DNA of 64,000 nt from Pseudomonas sp. DNDY-54 (GTDB lineage Bacteria; Pseudomonadota; Gammaproteobacteria; Pseudomonadales; Pseudomonadaceae), in assembly GCF_019880365.1 (NCBI RefSeq), contig NZ_CP082271.1, positions 4,092,001 to 4,156,000 of the forward strand. The letters run 5' to 3'. Shown one piece after another: positions 44,537 through 53,718 of this stretch. Under the pieces are notes generated by a model that ran no database searches, was not told where the DNA came from, and saw only the letters and a list, made by a program, of their open reading frames with translations. Each line of letters starts with the position of its first letter. Positions within the stretch are counted from its first letter, which is position 1. The position numbers and the translations under genes are program-made.

Positions 44537-45700
44537 TCAGTACGCCGCTCGGTAGATCGCCAAGGCATCCGCCTCAGTGACTTCGCGCGGATTGTTGACC
44601 AACAGCCGCTGCTGCAGCATCGCTTCCTTGGCGAGTTGCGGCAGCATGTCCTCCGGTACACCGGCGTCGCGCAGGCGGGTCGGCAGGCCGACGCGGGCGC
44701 TCATCTGCTCGAATTCCTCGATCAGCTGCTCGGCGTAAGTTGAAGGGTCATCCGTGCGCAAACGATCACCCAGGATGATCGGCGCCAGCTCACCGTAATG
44801 CGTGGTCGCCGCGCTGACGTTGAAGCGCAGCACCTGCGGCAGCACCAGCGCGTTCGACAACCCGTGGGGGATATGGAAATTGCCGCCCAGCGGATAAGCC
44901 AGCGCATGCACCGCCGCCACCGGTGCGTTGGCAAAGGCCTGCCCGGCCAGACAAGCCCCAAGCAGCATGGCCTGGCGCGCCTCGCGGTTGCTGCCGTTGT
45001 GCACCGCCTCGTCGAGATTTGCAGCCAGCAGGCGCAGTGCTTCGCGGGCCAACAGGTCAGACATGGGGTTTTTCTTGAGCGCGCTGGTGTAGGCCTCGAT
45101 GGCGTGCACCATGGCGTCGATGCCGGTGGCTGCGGTAACTGCAGGCGGCAAGCCGAGGGTGAGATCGGCATCCAGCAATGCCAGATCCGGCAGCAGCAGG
45201 GTGGAGACCACGCCCATCTTGGTTGTTTCGCCAGTGGTGATGATGGCGATCTGCGTGACCTCGGAGCCGGTTCCCGCAGTGGTCGGCACCTGGATTAGCG
45301 GCAGGCGCTGGCCATTGGCGTTGCCGACGCCGTAGATGTCTTGCAGCGACTGCACGCAGCCCGGATGCGCCAGCAATGCCACCAACTTGGCGACGTCCAT
45401 CGAACTGCCGCCACCGAAGCCAATGATGAGATCGGCTTTGAGCGATCTGGCCTGCTCCACCGCAGCCGTGACGATGTGCTCTGGCGGATCGGCGATGACC
45501 TGATCGTAGACCGCGACTTGCAAGCCTTCGGTCTCGAAGCCCGGCAAGACCTCGTTGAGCAGGCCAAAGCGCGTGATGCCCGGATCGGTCACCACCAGCA
45601 CCGAACGCGCTCCGCGCTCCTTGCAGAGGCTGGCCAGCCGGCGCGACGAGCCGGGTTCGCAGATCAGTTGAGCGGTTGTGGCAAAGCTGAACGGATGCAT
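44537..45700 (-). CDS. Iron-containing alcohol dehydrogenase
   Basis: A 387-residue group III dehydrogenase. NAD-binding GFGGGSSMDVAKLVALLA and TAGTGSEVTQIAIIT are diagnostic; metal-ligating histidines lie in MVHAIEAYTS and HALAYPLGGNFHIPHGLSNA. These enzymes oxidise or reduce short-chain alcohols or aldehydes. It resembles the Pseudomonas ErcA-type branch, but the neighbourhood (no exa or pqq genes) does not confirm that. It is the upstream gene of a pair with the thioesterase; a REP pair lies upstream between it and the acyl-CoA dehydrogenase operon. Confidence 0.93.
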   Translation of the reverse strand: MHPFSFATTAQLICEPGSSRRLASLCKERGARSVLVVTDPGITRFGLLNEVLPGFETEGLQVAVYDQVIADPPEHIVTAAVEQARSLKADLIIGFGGGSSMDVAKLVALLAHPGCVQSLQDIYGVGNANGQRLPLIQVPTTAGTGSEVTQIAIITTGETTKMGVVSTLLLPDLALLDADLTLGLPPAVTAATGIDAMVHAIEAYTSALKKNPMSDLLAREALRLLAANLDEAVHNGSNREARQAMLLGACLAGQAFANAPVAAVHALAYPLGGNFHIPHGLSNALVLPQVLRFNVSAATTHYGELAPIILGDRLRTDDPSTYAEQLIEEFEQMSARVGLPTRLRDAGVPEDMLPQLAKEAMLQQRLLVNNPREVTEADALAIYRAAY

Positions 45701-45768
45701 GGTGTTCCTCTTGATAGGTATGGGTCTCTACGGAACGCAACTACGTTTTTTGTCGTTCCTCGCCTCGT

Positions 45769-45840
45769 TTCGCTAGCGAGCTCGCTCCTACAGACGAGGC
45801 ACGCCGTTTGCCCCTGTAGGAGAGCGAGCTTGCTCGCGAA
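45769..45840. repeat. Inverted REP pair (REPIN)
   Basis: TTCGCTAGCGAGCTCGCTCC (continuing TACAG, 45769-45793) faces CTGTAGGAGAGCGAGCTTGC (continuing TCGCGAA, 45814-45840). The arms are near-complementary and match the CTGTAGGAGCGAGC...GCTCGCGAA consensus of Pseudomonas REP elements. The pair is intergenic between two minus-strand genes. Confidence 0.8.
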
Positions 45841-45904
45841 CCCCGACTACGCGTCCCGCCACAACGACAAGGATGCTCGTCGGGTGCCCTCATCCAGCGC
45901 AAAA

Positions 45905-47695
<1,791 letters not shown>

Positions 47696-47697
47696 GC

Positions 47698-48936
47698 TCA
47701 AGCCTCCTTCTTGTGGTCGGCGAAACGACCGCCAAGAGTGGCCAGGCTGTCGATCAGCTCGGCAGGCTTCCAGTGCTCGCCGTGCTGCTCGGCGAGGGCA
47801 TTCAAGCGATCACGAATATCGGGCAAGCCCTGACGATCGGCCCAGGTCATCGGCCCGCCGACTTCAGCCGGGAAGCCGTAGCCGTAGAGGTAGACGGTGT
47901 CGATATCGGCGCTGGACTCGGCCATGCCTTCCTCGAGGATCTTCGCGCCTTCGTTGACCAGCGCCAGCAGGCAGCGCTCGAGGATTTCCTCGCTGCCAAT
48001 CTCGCGACGCTCATAGTCGAGCCGCTCGGACTCGCGCTGCACTAGGGCATCCACTTCCGGATCGTGCTCGGCCTGACGGCTACCCTCGGCGTAGCGGTAG
48101 TAGCCCATGCGCGACTTCTGGCCGAAGCGGCCCAGCTCGCATAGACGGTTGTCGACCTGCACTTCCGCCTCGTCCTGGCCTTTGCCCGCCAGCTCACGGG
48201 CGCGCCATTCCAGGTCGATGCCGACCACGTCGTACATGCGGAACGGGCCCATGGCGAAACCGAAGCCCTGCAGCGCGGCGTCCACCTGATGGGGATAGGC
48301 GCCTTCGAGCAGCATCATCCGCGCCTCGCGCACGTAGGTGGCGAGCATGCGGTTGCCGATGAAGCCCGGGCAGTTGCCGGCGATCACGCTGACCTTGCCC
48401 ATGCGCTTGCCGAGTGCAGTGGAGGCCTCAAGCACCGCTTTGGAGGTCTTCGCGCCGCGGACGATCTCCAGCAGCTTCATGATGTGCGCCGGGCTGAAGA
48501 AGTGCAGCCCCACCACCTGTTCCGGGCGGCCGGTGACAGCAGCGATGGCGTCGATATCCAGCGCGGAGGTATTGCTGGCAAGGATGCCGCTCGGCTTCAC
48601 GATGCCGTCCAGCTCACGGAAGATCTTCTGCTTGAGTTCGAGGTTTTCGTACACCGCCTCGATCACCAGATCCACATCTGCCAGCGCCTGGTAATCGGCT
48701 GCCTTGCTGACGCAGGCGCGTCGTGCAGCCGCTTGAGTCTCGTCGATCCGGCCCTGCCGCACATTGTGAGCGTAGGTATCAGCCACCACGCTCAGCGCCT
48801 GTTCCAGCATCTCGGGATTGTTATCCAGCCAGCGCACCTGCACGCCAGCGTTGGCCAGGCTCATGACGATCCCGCGGCCCATGGTGCCCGCCCCGATCAC
48901 GGCGGCGGTCTGGATATCGAAGCGGTCTTGGCTCAT
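47698..48936 (-). CDS. 3-hydroxyacyl-CoA dehydrogenase
   Basis: A 412-residue NAD-dependent dehydrogenase. The Rossmann motif is AAVIGAGTMGRGIVMSLANA, the catalytic region VGLHFFSPAHIMKLLEIV contains the histidine, and NCPGFIGNRML is the family signature. There is no N-terminal hydratase half as in FadB; the C-terminal domain is duplicated as in stand-alone bacterial enzymes. It catalyses the third beta-oxidation step and is the first gene of the two-gene operon with the acyl-CoA dehydrogenase. It is divergent from the LysR gene 103 bp away, which is its probable regulator. Confidence 0.94.
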   Translation of the reverse strand: MSQDRFDIQTAAVIGAGTMGRGIVMSLANAGVQVRWLDNNPEMLEQALSVVADTYAHNVRQGRIDETQAAARRACVSKAADYQALADVDLVIEAVYENLELKQKIFRELDGIVKPSGILASNTSALDIDAIAAVTGRPEQVVGLHFFSPAHIMKLLEIVRGAKTSKAVLEASTALGKRMGKVSVIAGNCPGFIGNRMLATYVREARMMLLEGAYPHQVDAALQGFGFAMGPFRMYDVVGIDLEWRARELAGKGQDEAEVQVDNRLCELGRFGQKSRMGYYRYAEGSRQAEHDPEVDALVQRESERLDYERREIGSEEILERCLLALVNEGAKILEEGMAESSADIDTVYLYGYGFPAEVGGPMTWADRQGLPDIRDRLNALAEQHGEHWKPAELIDSLATLGGRFADHKKEA

Positions 48937-49021
48937 TGCAGCAGTCCTCGTCGCAAGGCAGAAAAAATCAGAAGACCTACCTTAGATGAAGACGGTACTA
49001 TTTTTGAAATTTAGTCTTGTG

Positions 49022-49037
49022 ATGATTCAAATTCATT
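49022..49037. promoter_or_regulatory. Candidate LysR box between divergent genes
   Basis: The sequence ATGATTCAAATTCAT is a dyad with ATGA and TCAT ends (T-N11-A type) just upstream of the LysR gene start in the region shared with the fatty-acid oxidation operon. It is a plausible autoregulatory site; no experimental support can be given. Confidence 0.4.
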
Positions 49038-49039
49038 AG

Positions 49040-49948
49040 ATGAATATCTACAGCTTCGATCTCAATCTACTCCGCGTGCTAGACGCCCTGCTGCGCGAAC
49101 GTAACGTCTCCCGTGCCGCCGAGCGCCTGTCGCTCAGCCAACCGGCGGTCAGTAATGCGCTCAATCGTTTGCGTGAACTGCTCGATGATCCTCTGCTGGT
49201 GCGCGTGGGCCGCGCCATGCAACCCACTCCGCGCGCATTGAGCCTGGAAGCGCCCATCCGCGATGCGCTGCAACAGATCGAGCACACGCTCAACGCCGGT
49301 GACTTCTTCGATCCCGCTACCAGCCGCCAGCGCTTCGTAATCGCGGTGACCGACTATGTCGAGCTGATCTGCATGCCGCCGTTGATGGCCCATCTGGCGA
49401 AGGTAGCGCCTGGGATCCAGCTGGGCATCCAGCACCTGACCCCTTCCCTGCCAGCGGAGGCGCTGGATAACGGCGCAATTGACCTCGCGGTCGGCCGGTT
49501 TTTAGACGTCCCGGCCCGCTTCCACAGCCGCCGCTGGGCCAGCGAAACGCTGCAGGTCGCGCTGCGCAAACAGCACCCGTTGATCGAGGGTGATCTCGAC
49601 CTGACCACGTTTCTGCGGTTGCGCCATCTCTGGGTTCATGGCGGCCAGACCCGGGGCATGGTCGATCAGTGGCTGGAGGATCATGATCTTGCCAGGGATG
49701 TGGTCTACACCACCCCCAACTACCTGCAGGCCGCCCACATCGTAGCCAGCAGCGACCTCGCCGCTGTACTCCCGACCGGGCTCGCTCGGCATTTCGCCGG
49801 GCTGCTACCCCTGCAACTGTTCGATCTGCCCTTCGATCTCGGCACCTTCCAGCTGGACATCGTCAGTGTCGCCCAGCGGGAGCGGGATGCAGCTTTGCAG
49901 TGGCTCATCGAGCAGATCGTGGCCGTTGTGGAGAAGCCGCCCCAGTGA
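49040..49948 (+). CDS. LysR family transcriptional regulator
   Basis: A 302-residue regulator of the NodD/LinR-like branch. The HTH is NVSRAAERLSLSQPAVSNALNRLRELL (residues ~22-48) and the effector domain follows from ~90 (FVIAVTDYVELICMPPLMAH). The N-terminus MNIYSFDLNLLRVLDALLRE is typical. It is divergent from the 3-hydroxyacyl-CoA / acyl-CoA dehydrogenase operon, so control of those genes by an acyl-CoA or fatty-acid-related ligand is the simplest inference. Its 3' end runs into the shared terminator of the Rsm-like RNA at 50009-50035. Confidence 0.92.
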   Translation: MNIYSFDLNLLRVLDALLRERNVSRAAERLSLSQPAVSNALNRLRELLDDPLLVRVGRAMQPTPRALSLEAPIRDALQQIEHTLNAGDFFDPATSRQRFVIAVTDYVELICMPPLMAHLAKVAPGIQLGIQHLTPSLPAEALDNGAIDLAVGRFLDVPARFHSRRWASETLQVALRKQHPLIEGDLDLTTFLRLRHLWVHGGQTRGMVDQWLEDHDLARDVVYTTPNYLQAAHIVASSDLAAVLPTGLARHFAGLLPLQLFDLPFDLGTFQLDIVSVAQRERDAALQWLIEQIVAVVEKPPQ

Positions 49949-50006
49949 GTGATGACGGTTGGGCTTCAACCTCGCGGGCAGGCCAGTCCGTGCTTTTTCA
50001 CAGGCA

Positions 50007-50115
50007 ACAAAAAACCCGCCGAAGCGGGTTTTTCTAACCATCCGAATCCTTCCGGTTGCCGTCCTGGCGATGGTCGATCTTCCTTGATCCTGAGCGCGTC
50101 CTGCGCTTCAGAGGT
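50007..50115 (-). ncRNA. rsmX: RsmX/Y/Z-like regulatory RNA, copy A
   Basis: A predicted ~109-nt RNA on the minus strand. Reading 5' to 3' it shows hairpins AGCGC-AGGAC-GCGCT, GATC-AAGGAA-GATC, GCC-AGGAC-GGC and CCGGA-AGGA-TTCGG, each with AGGA in the loop, plus AGGA in a linker, then the terminator CCCGC-TTCG-GCGGG-T6. That is the known design of RNAs that titrate RsmA/CsrA. A -10 TAATCT (50127-50122) and a GacA-box-like TGTAAGC... (50171-50188) lie upstream. It is ~75% identical to copy B, with base-pair-preserving changes. X rather than Y/Z is tentative. Ends are estimated from the -10 and the T-run. Confidence 0.75.
50009..50035. terminator. Bidirectional terminator of sRNA copy A and the LysR gene
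   Basis: AAAACCCGC/GCGGGTTTTT: stem CCCGC (50015-50019) with GCGGG (50024-50028), loop CGAA. A6 on the left and T5 on the right allow it to end the minus-strand sRNA and the plus-strand LysR transcript. Confidence 0.85.
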
Positions 50116-50121
50116 GGGCAT

Positions 50122-50188
50122 AGATTAATCACAGGCGTGTCGACGCTAAAGAGCCAATAACTGGGATCCGTGTAAGCCTTTGGCTATA
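50122..50188 (-). promoter_or_regulatory. Promoter and GacA-box-like site of sRNA copy A
   Basis: Minus-strand -10 TAATCT is within TGATTAATCT (50131-50122). TTTAGC, 17 bp further upstream, is a weak -35. TGTAAGCCTTTGGCTATA at 50171-50188 has a perfect TGTAAG half of the GacA upstream activating sequence TGTAAG-N6-CTTACA and a degenerate second half. The spacing to the -10 is almost the same in copy B. Confidence 0.65.
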
Positions 50189-50322
50189 GCTGAAACAAAC
50201 GCACCGTAACGCTGTCGTGCGTGCACCGCCATGAGGTGTATAGAGCGTTACGAGCCGAAGGCCCGGCCAGACACGCATGCATACGCGGGCGGCCCAGACT
50301 TGGGAGCCGCCCGGTCCCGTCT

Positions 50323-51273
50323 TTACTGCTCAAGGAAGTTCAGAAGGTCCTGGTTTAGCCGATCCTTGTGCGTATCGGCCAGGCCATGTGGCGCGCCTGG
50401 ATACACAATCAGCTGGGCATCCTTGACGATCGCCGCCGAGGCGCGGGCTGACGTATCGATCGGTACGATCTGATCATCATCGCCATGGATCACCAACGTA
50501 GGCACGTCGAACTTCTGCAGGTCTTCGCGGAAATCGGTCGCCGAGAACGCCGCGATCGAGTCGTAGGTGTTCTTGTGGCCCGCCTGCATGCCTTGTACCC
50601 AGAACGACTGGATCAGCCCCTGTGATGGCGTCGAGCCTGATCGATTGTAGCCAAAGAATGGCCCGGATGCGATGTCCAGATACAGCTGCGAGCGGTTGTC
50701 CAGCGATGCTTGGCGCAACCCGTCGAACACTTCCAACGGCACACCGTTAGGGTTGCTGTCGGTTTTGAGCATCAGTGGCGGAACCGAGGCCACCAGCACG
50801 GCCTTCTTCACCCGATCCGTACCGTGACGACCGATGTAGCGCGCCACCTCACCGCCACCCGTCGAGAAGCCAACCAGCGTGGCGTCCTTCAGATCCAGCG
50901 CTTCGAGAACAGCCGCAAGGTCGTCGGCGTAATGGTCCATGTCGTTGCCTTCCCACGGCTGGCTGGAGCGGCCATGACCCCGACGATCATGGGCAACGAC
51001 GCGATAACCCTTGGAAGCCAGAAACATCATTTGCGACTCCCAGCTATCGGAGTTGAGCGGCCAGCCGTGGCTGAACATTACGACCTGCCCGTCTCGCGGG
51101 CCCCAATCCTTGTAGTAGAGGCTAACCCCGTCTTTCGTAGTGACGTAGCTTTCCGAGCGCTCGCTGCCAAGCACGGCATCGGTTTGACTGCCGACAGTTT
51201 GGGATGCGTGTGCCGAGACAGCGGTAGCCAGGGTCAGAGCAGCGAGGGTCAGTGCGCGGTTCAGTGTGGTCAT
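50323..51273 (-). CDS. Secreted alpha/beta hydrolase (non-heme chloroperoxidase-like)
   Basis: A 316-residue exported hydrolase. The signal peptide is residues ~1-23 (ALTLAALTLATAVSAHA). The fold shows the oxyanion strand MFSHGWPLNSDSW, the nucleophile serine in VGFSTGGGEVARYIGRHG, the acid in IHGDDDQIVP and the histidine in PGAPHGLADTHKDRLN, the usual triad of the chloroperoxidase/arylesterase branch. Most relatives are cytoplasmic, so the signal peptide is a feature of this subgroup. The start is the ATG at 51273; the long frame upstream is not coding. It lies between the two Rsm-like RNAs. Confidence 0.92.
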   Translation of the reverse strand: MTTLNRALTLAALTLATAVSAHASQTVGSQTDAVLGSERSESYVTTKDGVSLYYKDWGPRDGQVVMFSHGWPLNSDSWESQMMFLASKGYRVVAHDRRGHGRSSQPWEGNDMDHYADDLAAVLEALDLKDATLVGFSTGGGEVARYIGRHGTDRVKKAVLVASVPPLMLKTDSNPNGVPLEVFDGLRQASLDNRSQLYLDIASGPFFGYNRSGSTPSQGLIQSFWVQGMQAGHKNTYDSIAAFSATDFREDLQKFDVPTLVIHGDDDQIVPIDTSARASAAIVKDAQLIVYPGAPHGLADTHKDRLNQDLLNFLEQ

Positions 51274-51979
51274 GGTCGTGTCCTCAGTAGGTAGATGGCT
51301 TTTCGGCTGGCGGTGTGTGCCGTCCGATGTAGCTATGTTGCCCACCGAGAGGATCGCTACGGATCCATATAGTCTTAGAAATGCTGCAGATCGTCCAAAG
51401 CGCTTCCAAAGCGGCATTATTGACGTCTGTGCGGCTTCGAAAGCGCGAGTTGGAGTACGTGACGATACGCGTGGTGGCAGGTTCAAGGTCACTGGGCGGG
51501 CTTTAACGTCCAAATCCCCTACAAGCGCCTAGTCGGTACCCGACCGAGCGCTCACGCGTGGCGCATCAGGATTCACGACGGTCGCCCCGTGGATACGCAT
51601 GAGGCAGGTGCTAACCAGCGCGCGCTTGGCGACCGACACCCAACCCTCCACCTCCGCCGCGCGAGACGGTCACAAAAGCTGAGCCCTGTTCAAACAATGC
51701 TGATAGATGAACGGTCCCAGACATCGATTAGTCATCATTAACAACCGTTTACACCGGATATCAGCGGGCTAATCGCGAGCTTTTATTCACTTAAATATAA
51801 ACAACGCTGTACTTATATCCTTATCTGCGTATATTGCCGGCCACTGCTTCGCAATTAACACTTCGACACCCGGCTTGATGTTTCTCTGTTTCATCTCCTC
51901 GGTTCGTTTTGCTTCTCGCTTCTCAGTCTCGGCGCCGAACGGTTCTGCGCTGTAGCCTTAAAACACCTTGGAGATACTC
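51274..51979. other. 706-bp gap with the cold-shock gene leader
   Basis: No gene is convincing. The first half is GC-rich upstream sequence of the hydrolase. From about 51690 the composition turns AT-rich (ATTCACTTAAATATAAAC and similar), with a -10-like TATATT at 51830-51835. The stretch from there to the cold-shock gene would be a long 5' leader of about 140 nt, as is usual for cold-shock mRNAs. Confidence 0.5.
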
Positions 51980-52192
51980 ATGTCTACTCGTCAAAATGGC
52001 ACTGTCAAATGGTTCAACGATGAAAAAGGTTTTGGCTTCATTACGCCGACCGACGGCAGCGAAGACCTTTTTGTCCATTACCGCTCGATCGAAAGTGCCG
52101 GCTTCAAAAGCCTGAGCGAAGGCCAAGCAGTCTCTTTCATGGCCACTAAAGGTCAGAAAGGCATGCAGGCCGATCAGGTACAAGTCTCTTAA
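51980..52192 (+). CDS. Cold-shock domain protein (CspA family)
   Basis: A 70-residue single OB-fold RNA/DNA chaperone. RNP1 is KGFGFITP and RNP2 DLFVHYRSI; NGTVKWFNDEKGFGFI is the canonical N-terminal stretch. These proteins melt RNA secondary structure during cold or general stress. The start MSTRQNGTVKW at 51980 follows TTGGAGATACTC. An AT-rich promoter region and long leader precede it; a palindrome and a strong terminator follow. It lies between the Rsm-like RNAs without evident functional connection. Confidence 0.96.
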   Translation: MSTRQNGTVKWFNDEKGFGFITPTDGSEDLFVHYRSIESAGFKSLSEGQAVSFMATKGQKGMQADQVQVS

Positions 52193-52221
52193 GACGCCTG
52201 ACTCGATCGATACTGTTTCGC

Positions 52222-52241
52222 CGGCTTTATAAATAAAGCCG
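52222..52241 (+). repeat. 20-bp palindrome in the cold-shock gene 3' UTR
   Basis: CGGCTTTATAAATAAAGCCG is a near-perfect palindrome (9-bp arms) 30 bp after the stop codon and before the terminator. In RNA it can form a stem that may protect the 3' end. Confidence 0.5.
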
Positions 52242-52264
52242 ACTAGACAGTAAAAGATAAAAAG

Positions 52265-52293
52265 ATGCCCCGACTGGTTCGGGGCATTTTTTT
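52265..52293 (+). terminator. Intrinsic terminator of the cold-shock gene
   Basis: TGCCCCGA (52266-52273) pairs with TCGGGGCA (52279-52286), loop of 5, followed by T7. A strong plus-strand terminator. Confidence 0.9.
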
Positions 52294-52604
52294 GCCTGTG
52301 ATAATGAGTTGGATATATTTCAACCAATTACACAGCCACTCGGGAAATGACGTTTTCGAGGGAACAGCAGAGCCGCATTGGTGTTGCTTAGATAGATGAG
52401 AAACGGGACTGTTTTATAGCAACGCTTCCATGCCTAGAGCTCGCGGCGGCGTCGGCCGATAAACGCATCAATGAACATCCGCAGAGTAGCCTGGCAGGCC
52501 AGCTGTTTTCACCGTTTGGCACGCTTGACCATCGAGACGAACGGTCGGCAAAGGCCTGCCAATCTCGGACGGGCTGAACCGTTCAGCGAGGCAATAGCCC
52601 GAAC
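52294..52604. other. 311-bp gap between terminators
   Basis: No gene is supported between the cold-shock terminator and the sRNA copy B terminator. A short open frame on the plus strand (52471-52722) runs straight through the sRNA and is not convincing. Confidence 0.5.
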
Positions 52605-52714
52605 GCAAAAAACCCGCCGAAGCGGGTTTTTTTCTGACCGTATCGAATCCTTTCGAGCGCCGTCCTGGCAGTGGTCGATCATCCTGATCCTGAGCACATC
52701 CTGCGCTTCAGAGT
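52605..52714 (-). ncRNA. rsmX: RsmX/Y/Z-like regulatory RNA, copy B
   Basis: A predicted ~110-nt minus-strand RNA, paralogue of 50007-50115. Hairpins in order: AGCGC-AGGAT-GTGCT, GATC-AGGAT-GATC, GCC-AGGAC-GGC, TCGAA-AGGA-TTCGA, then the terminator CCCGC-TTCG-GCGGG-T6. Every stem change relative to copy A keeps pairing (G-C to G-U in the first, C-G to U-A and G-U to A-U in the fourth), which argues for a functional structure. Five AGGA motifs are present, the RsmA/CsrA recognition element. The promoter is TGATTAATCT with TTTGGA 17 bp upstream, and a GacA-box-like site lies at 52771-52788. Ends are estimated. Confidence 0.78.
52607..52633 (-). terminator. Terminator of sRNA copy B
   Basis: Stem CCCGC (52613-52617) with GCGGG (52622-52626), loop CGAA, flanked by A6 on the left (T6 for the minus-strand RNA) and T7 on the right, thus usable in both directions. 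Confidence 0.85.
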
Positions 52715-52720
52715 GGGTGT

Positions 52721-52788
52721 AGATTAATCATTTCTCGGCGTCCTCCAAAGAGGTGATGCACGCGACCTTATGTAAGCCTTTGGCTATA
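52721..52788 (-). promoter_or_regulatory. Promoter and GacA-box-like site of sRNA copy B
   Basis: Minus-strand TGATTAATCT (52730-52721) supplies -10 TAATCT, with TTTGGA as -35 at 17 bp. TGTAAGCCTTTGGCTATA at 52771-52788 is identical to the site of copy A and lies 40 bp upstream of TGATTAATCT, within one base of the spacing in copy A. Confidence 0.68.
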
Positions 52789-53015
52789 CCTGCACCCGAT
52801 CGAGGCGCCGGCACGGCGGAGAACGGGCACGCCAGTCAGCAGTGGCCGATAAGCCGGAAGCCGCCAAATGCGCGACTTACAGGCAGTTGGCATTGCGTTG
52901 AACACCCTTTACCACCCGCACTATCGCCGGCCCGCTACGCCGACCTGTCCAGATCTGCGCATACCCCTACGCGTTGTACGTATTAGTCCCCGTACGCAAA
53001 ACCCAGCCGCGCGCA

Positions 53016-53579
53016 TCACGTGTCCTTGCGGTAGCGACTGGCTCCCCAATAGGTTGCTAGCAGCGGCAAGGCCGGCCCGCGCCAACCCCGGCGCCGTAAC
53101 TGCGTGGCAATCAGCGCGTTCATAATCTTGTGCCCCATCAACAGCACGGTACCGTGGGTTTGCGCGAGCTCGATGAGTCTGTCAGCGGCCGCGCTGGCCC
53201 GTATCCTCGACTCGGCGACAGGTTCGGAGTGGTTGGCGAAGCCGAAAAACCATGCGGTGCGGAAGGTGAGCCGCCAAAGGCGTGCAGGCATCAACGGGTA
53301 ATGCAGGTCGAGAAAGGGGAGATGGGCCTCCGCAAACAATGGATCCGGTAGATGAGTACAGTCGCACCCCAGGTGCGTACGCGACTCAACGCAGCGAGTC
53401 AACGAACTGCATACTACGATGCCTGCCGAGTCGGCCAGCCGCCGCAGCGGCTCTGGCCGTTCGCTCCCAATGACATTGGCGGCGTTGTAGCGCTCGACCC
53501 ACGTCTTCATGCCAGCCGGCGTGCTCCACGACGCGGCGCGGTGATCGGGCCGCCCGTGACGGACCAGGATGATGTTCAT
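53016..53579 (-). CDS. Histidine phosphatase family protein
   Basis: A 187-residue phosphoglycerate-mutase-like phosphatase. The catalytic motif is ILVRHGRPDH at residues 4-13 (phosphohistidine), VCSSLTRCVES provides the arginine, the proton-donor glutamate is likely in LFAEAHLPF, and the second histidine is in LLMGHKIMNALIA. The substrate is unknown. The start MNIILVRHG is ordinary. It is a single gene on the minus strand, in a region of otherwise unrelated genes. Confidence 0.88.
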   Translation of the reverse strand: MNIILVRHGRPDHRAASWSTPAGMKTWVERYNAANVIGSERPEPLRRLADSAGIVVCSSLTRCVESRTHLGCDCTHLPDPLFAEAHLPFLDLHYPLMPARLWRLTFRTAWFFGFANHSEPVAESRIRASAAADRLIELAQTHGTVLLMGHKIMNALIATQLRRRGWRGPALPLLATYWGASRYRKDT

Positions 53580-53687
53580 GGGGAAATGACCGGCGAGAAG
53601 GATGCTGCTTGGAAACGGAACGGCAGCGGCGGGTTCCGTGCAGTATGAAAGATAGCGAGCCTATGCGGCGACGGCTGTAGCAGCAGA

Positions 53688-53712
53688 AAGCCCCGGCAGA
53701 ACACCGGGGCTT
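53688..53712 (-). terminator. Terminator-like hairpin after the HPF/RaiA-like gene
   Basis: AAGCCCCGG (53688-53696) pairs with CCGGGGCTT (53704-53712), loop of 7. On the minus strand it follows the HPF-like stop and is trailed by TCTGCT, a poor U-tract. Confidence 0.6.
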
Positions 53713-53718
53713 GGCGTA

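Noticed and set aside
49981..50190. Initial reading of the duplicated segment as only a terminator repeat or REP-like element
   Set aside because: The copies are not just repeated terminators: compensatory stem changes, loop AGGA motifs and a shared promoter and upstream site favour an sRNA gene.
52471..52722. 83-codon plus-strand frame
   Set aside because: It runs antisense through the whole sRNA copy B and its terminator; no ribosome site and no similarity.
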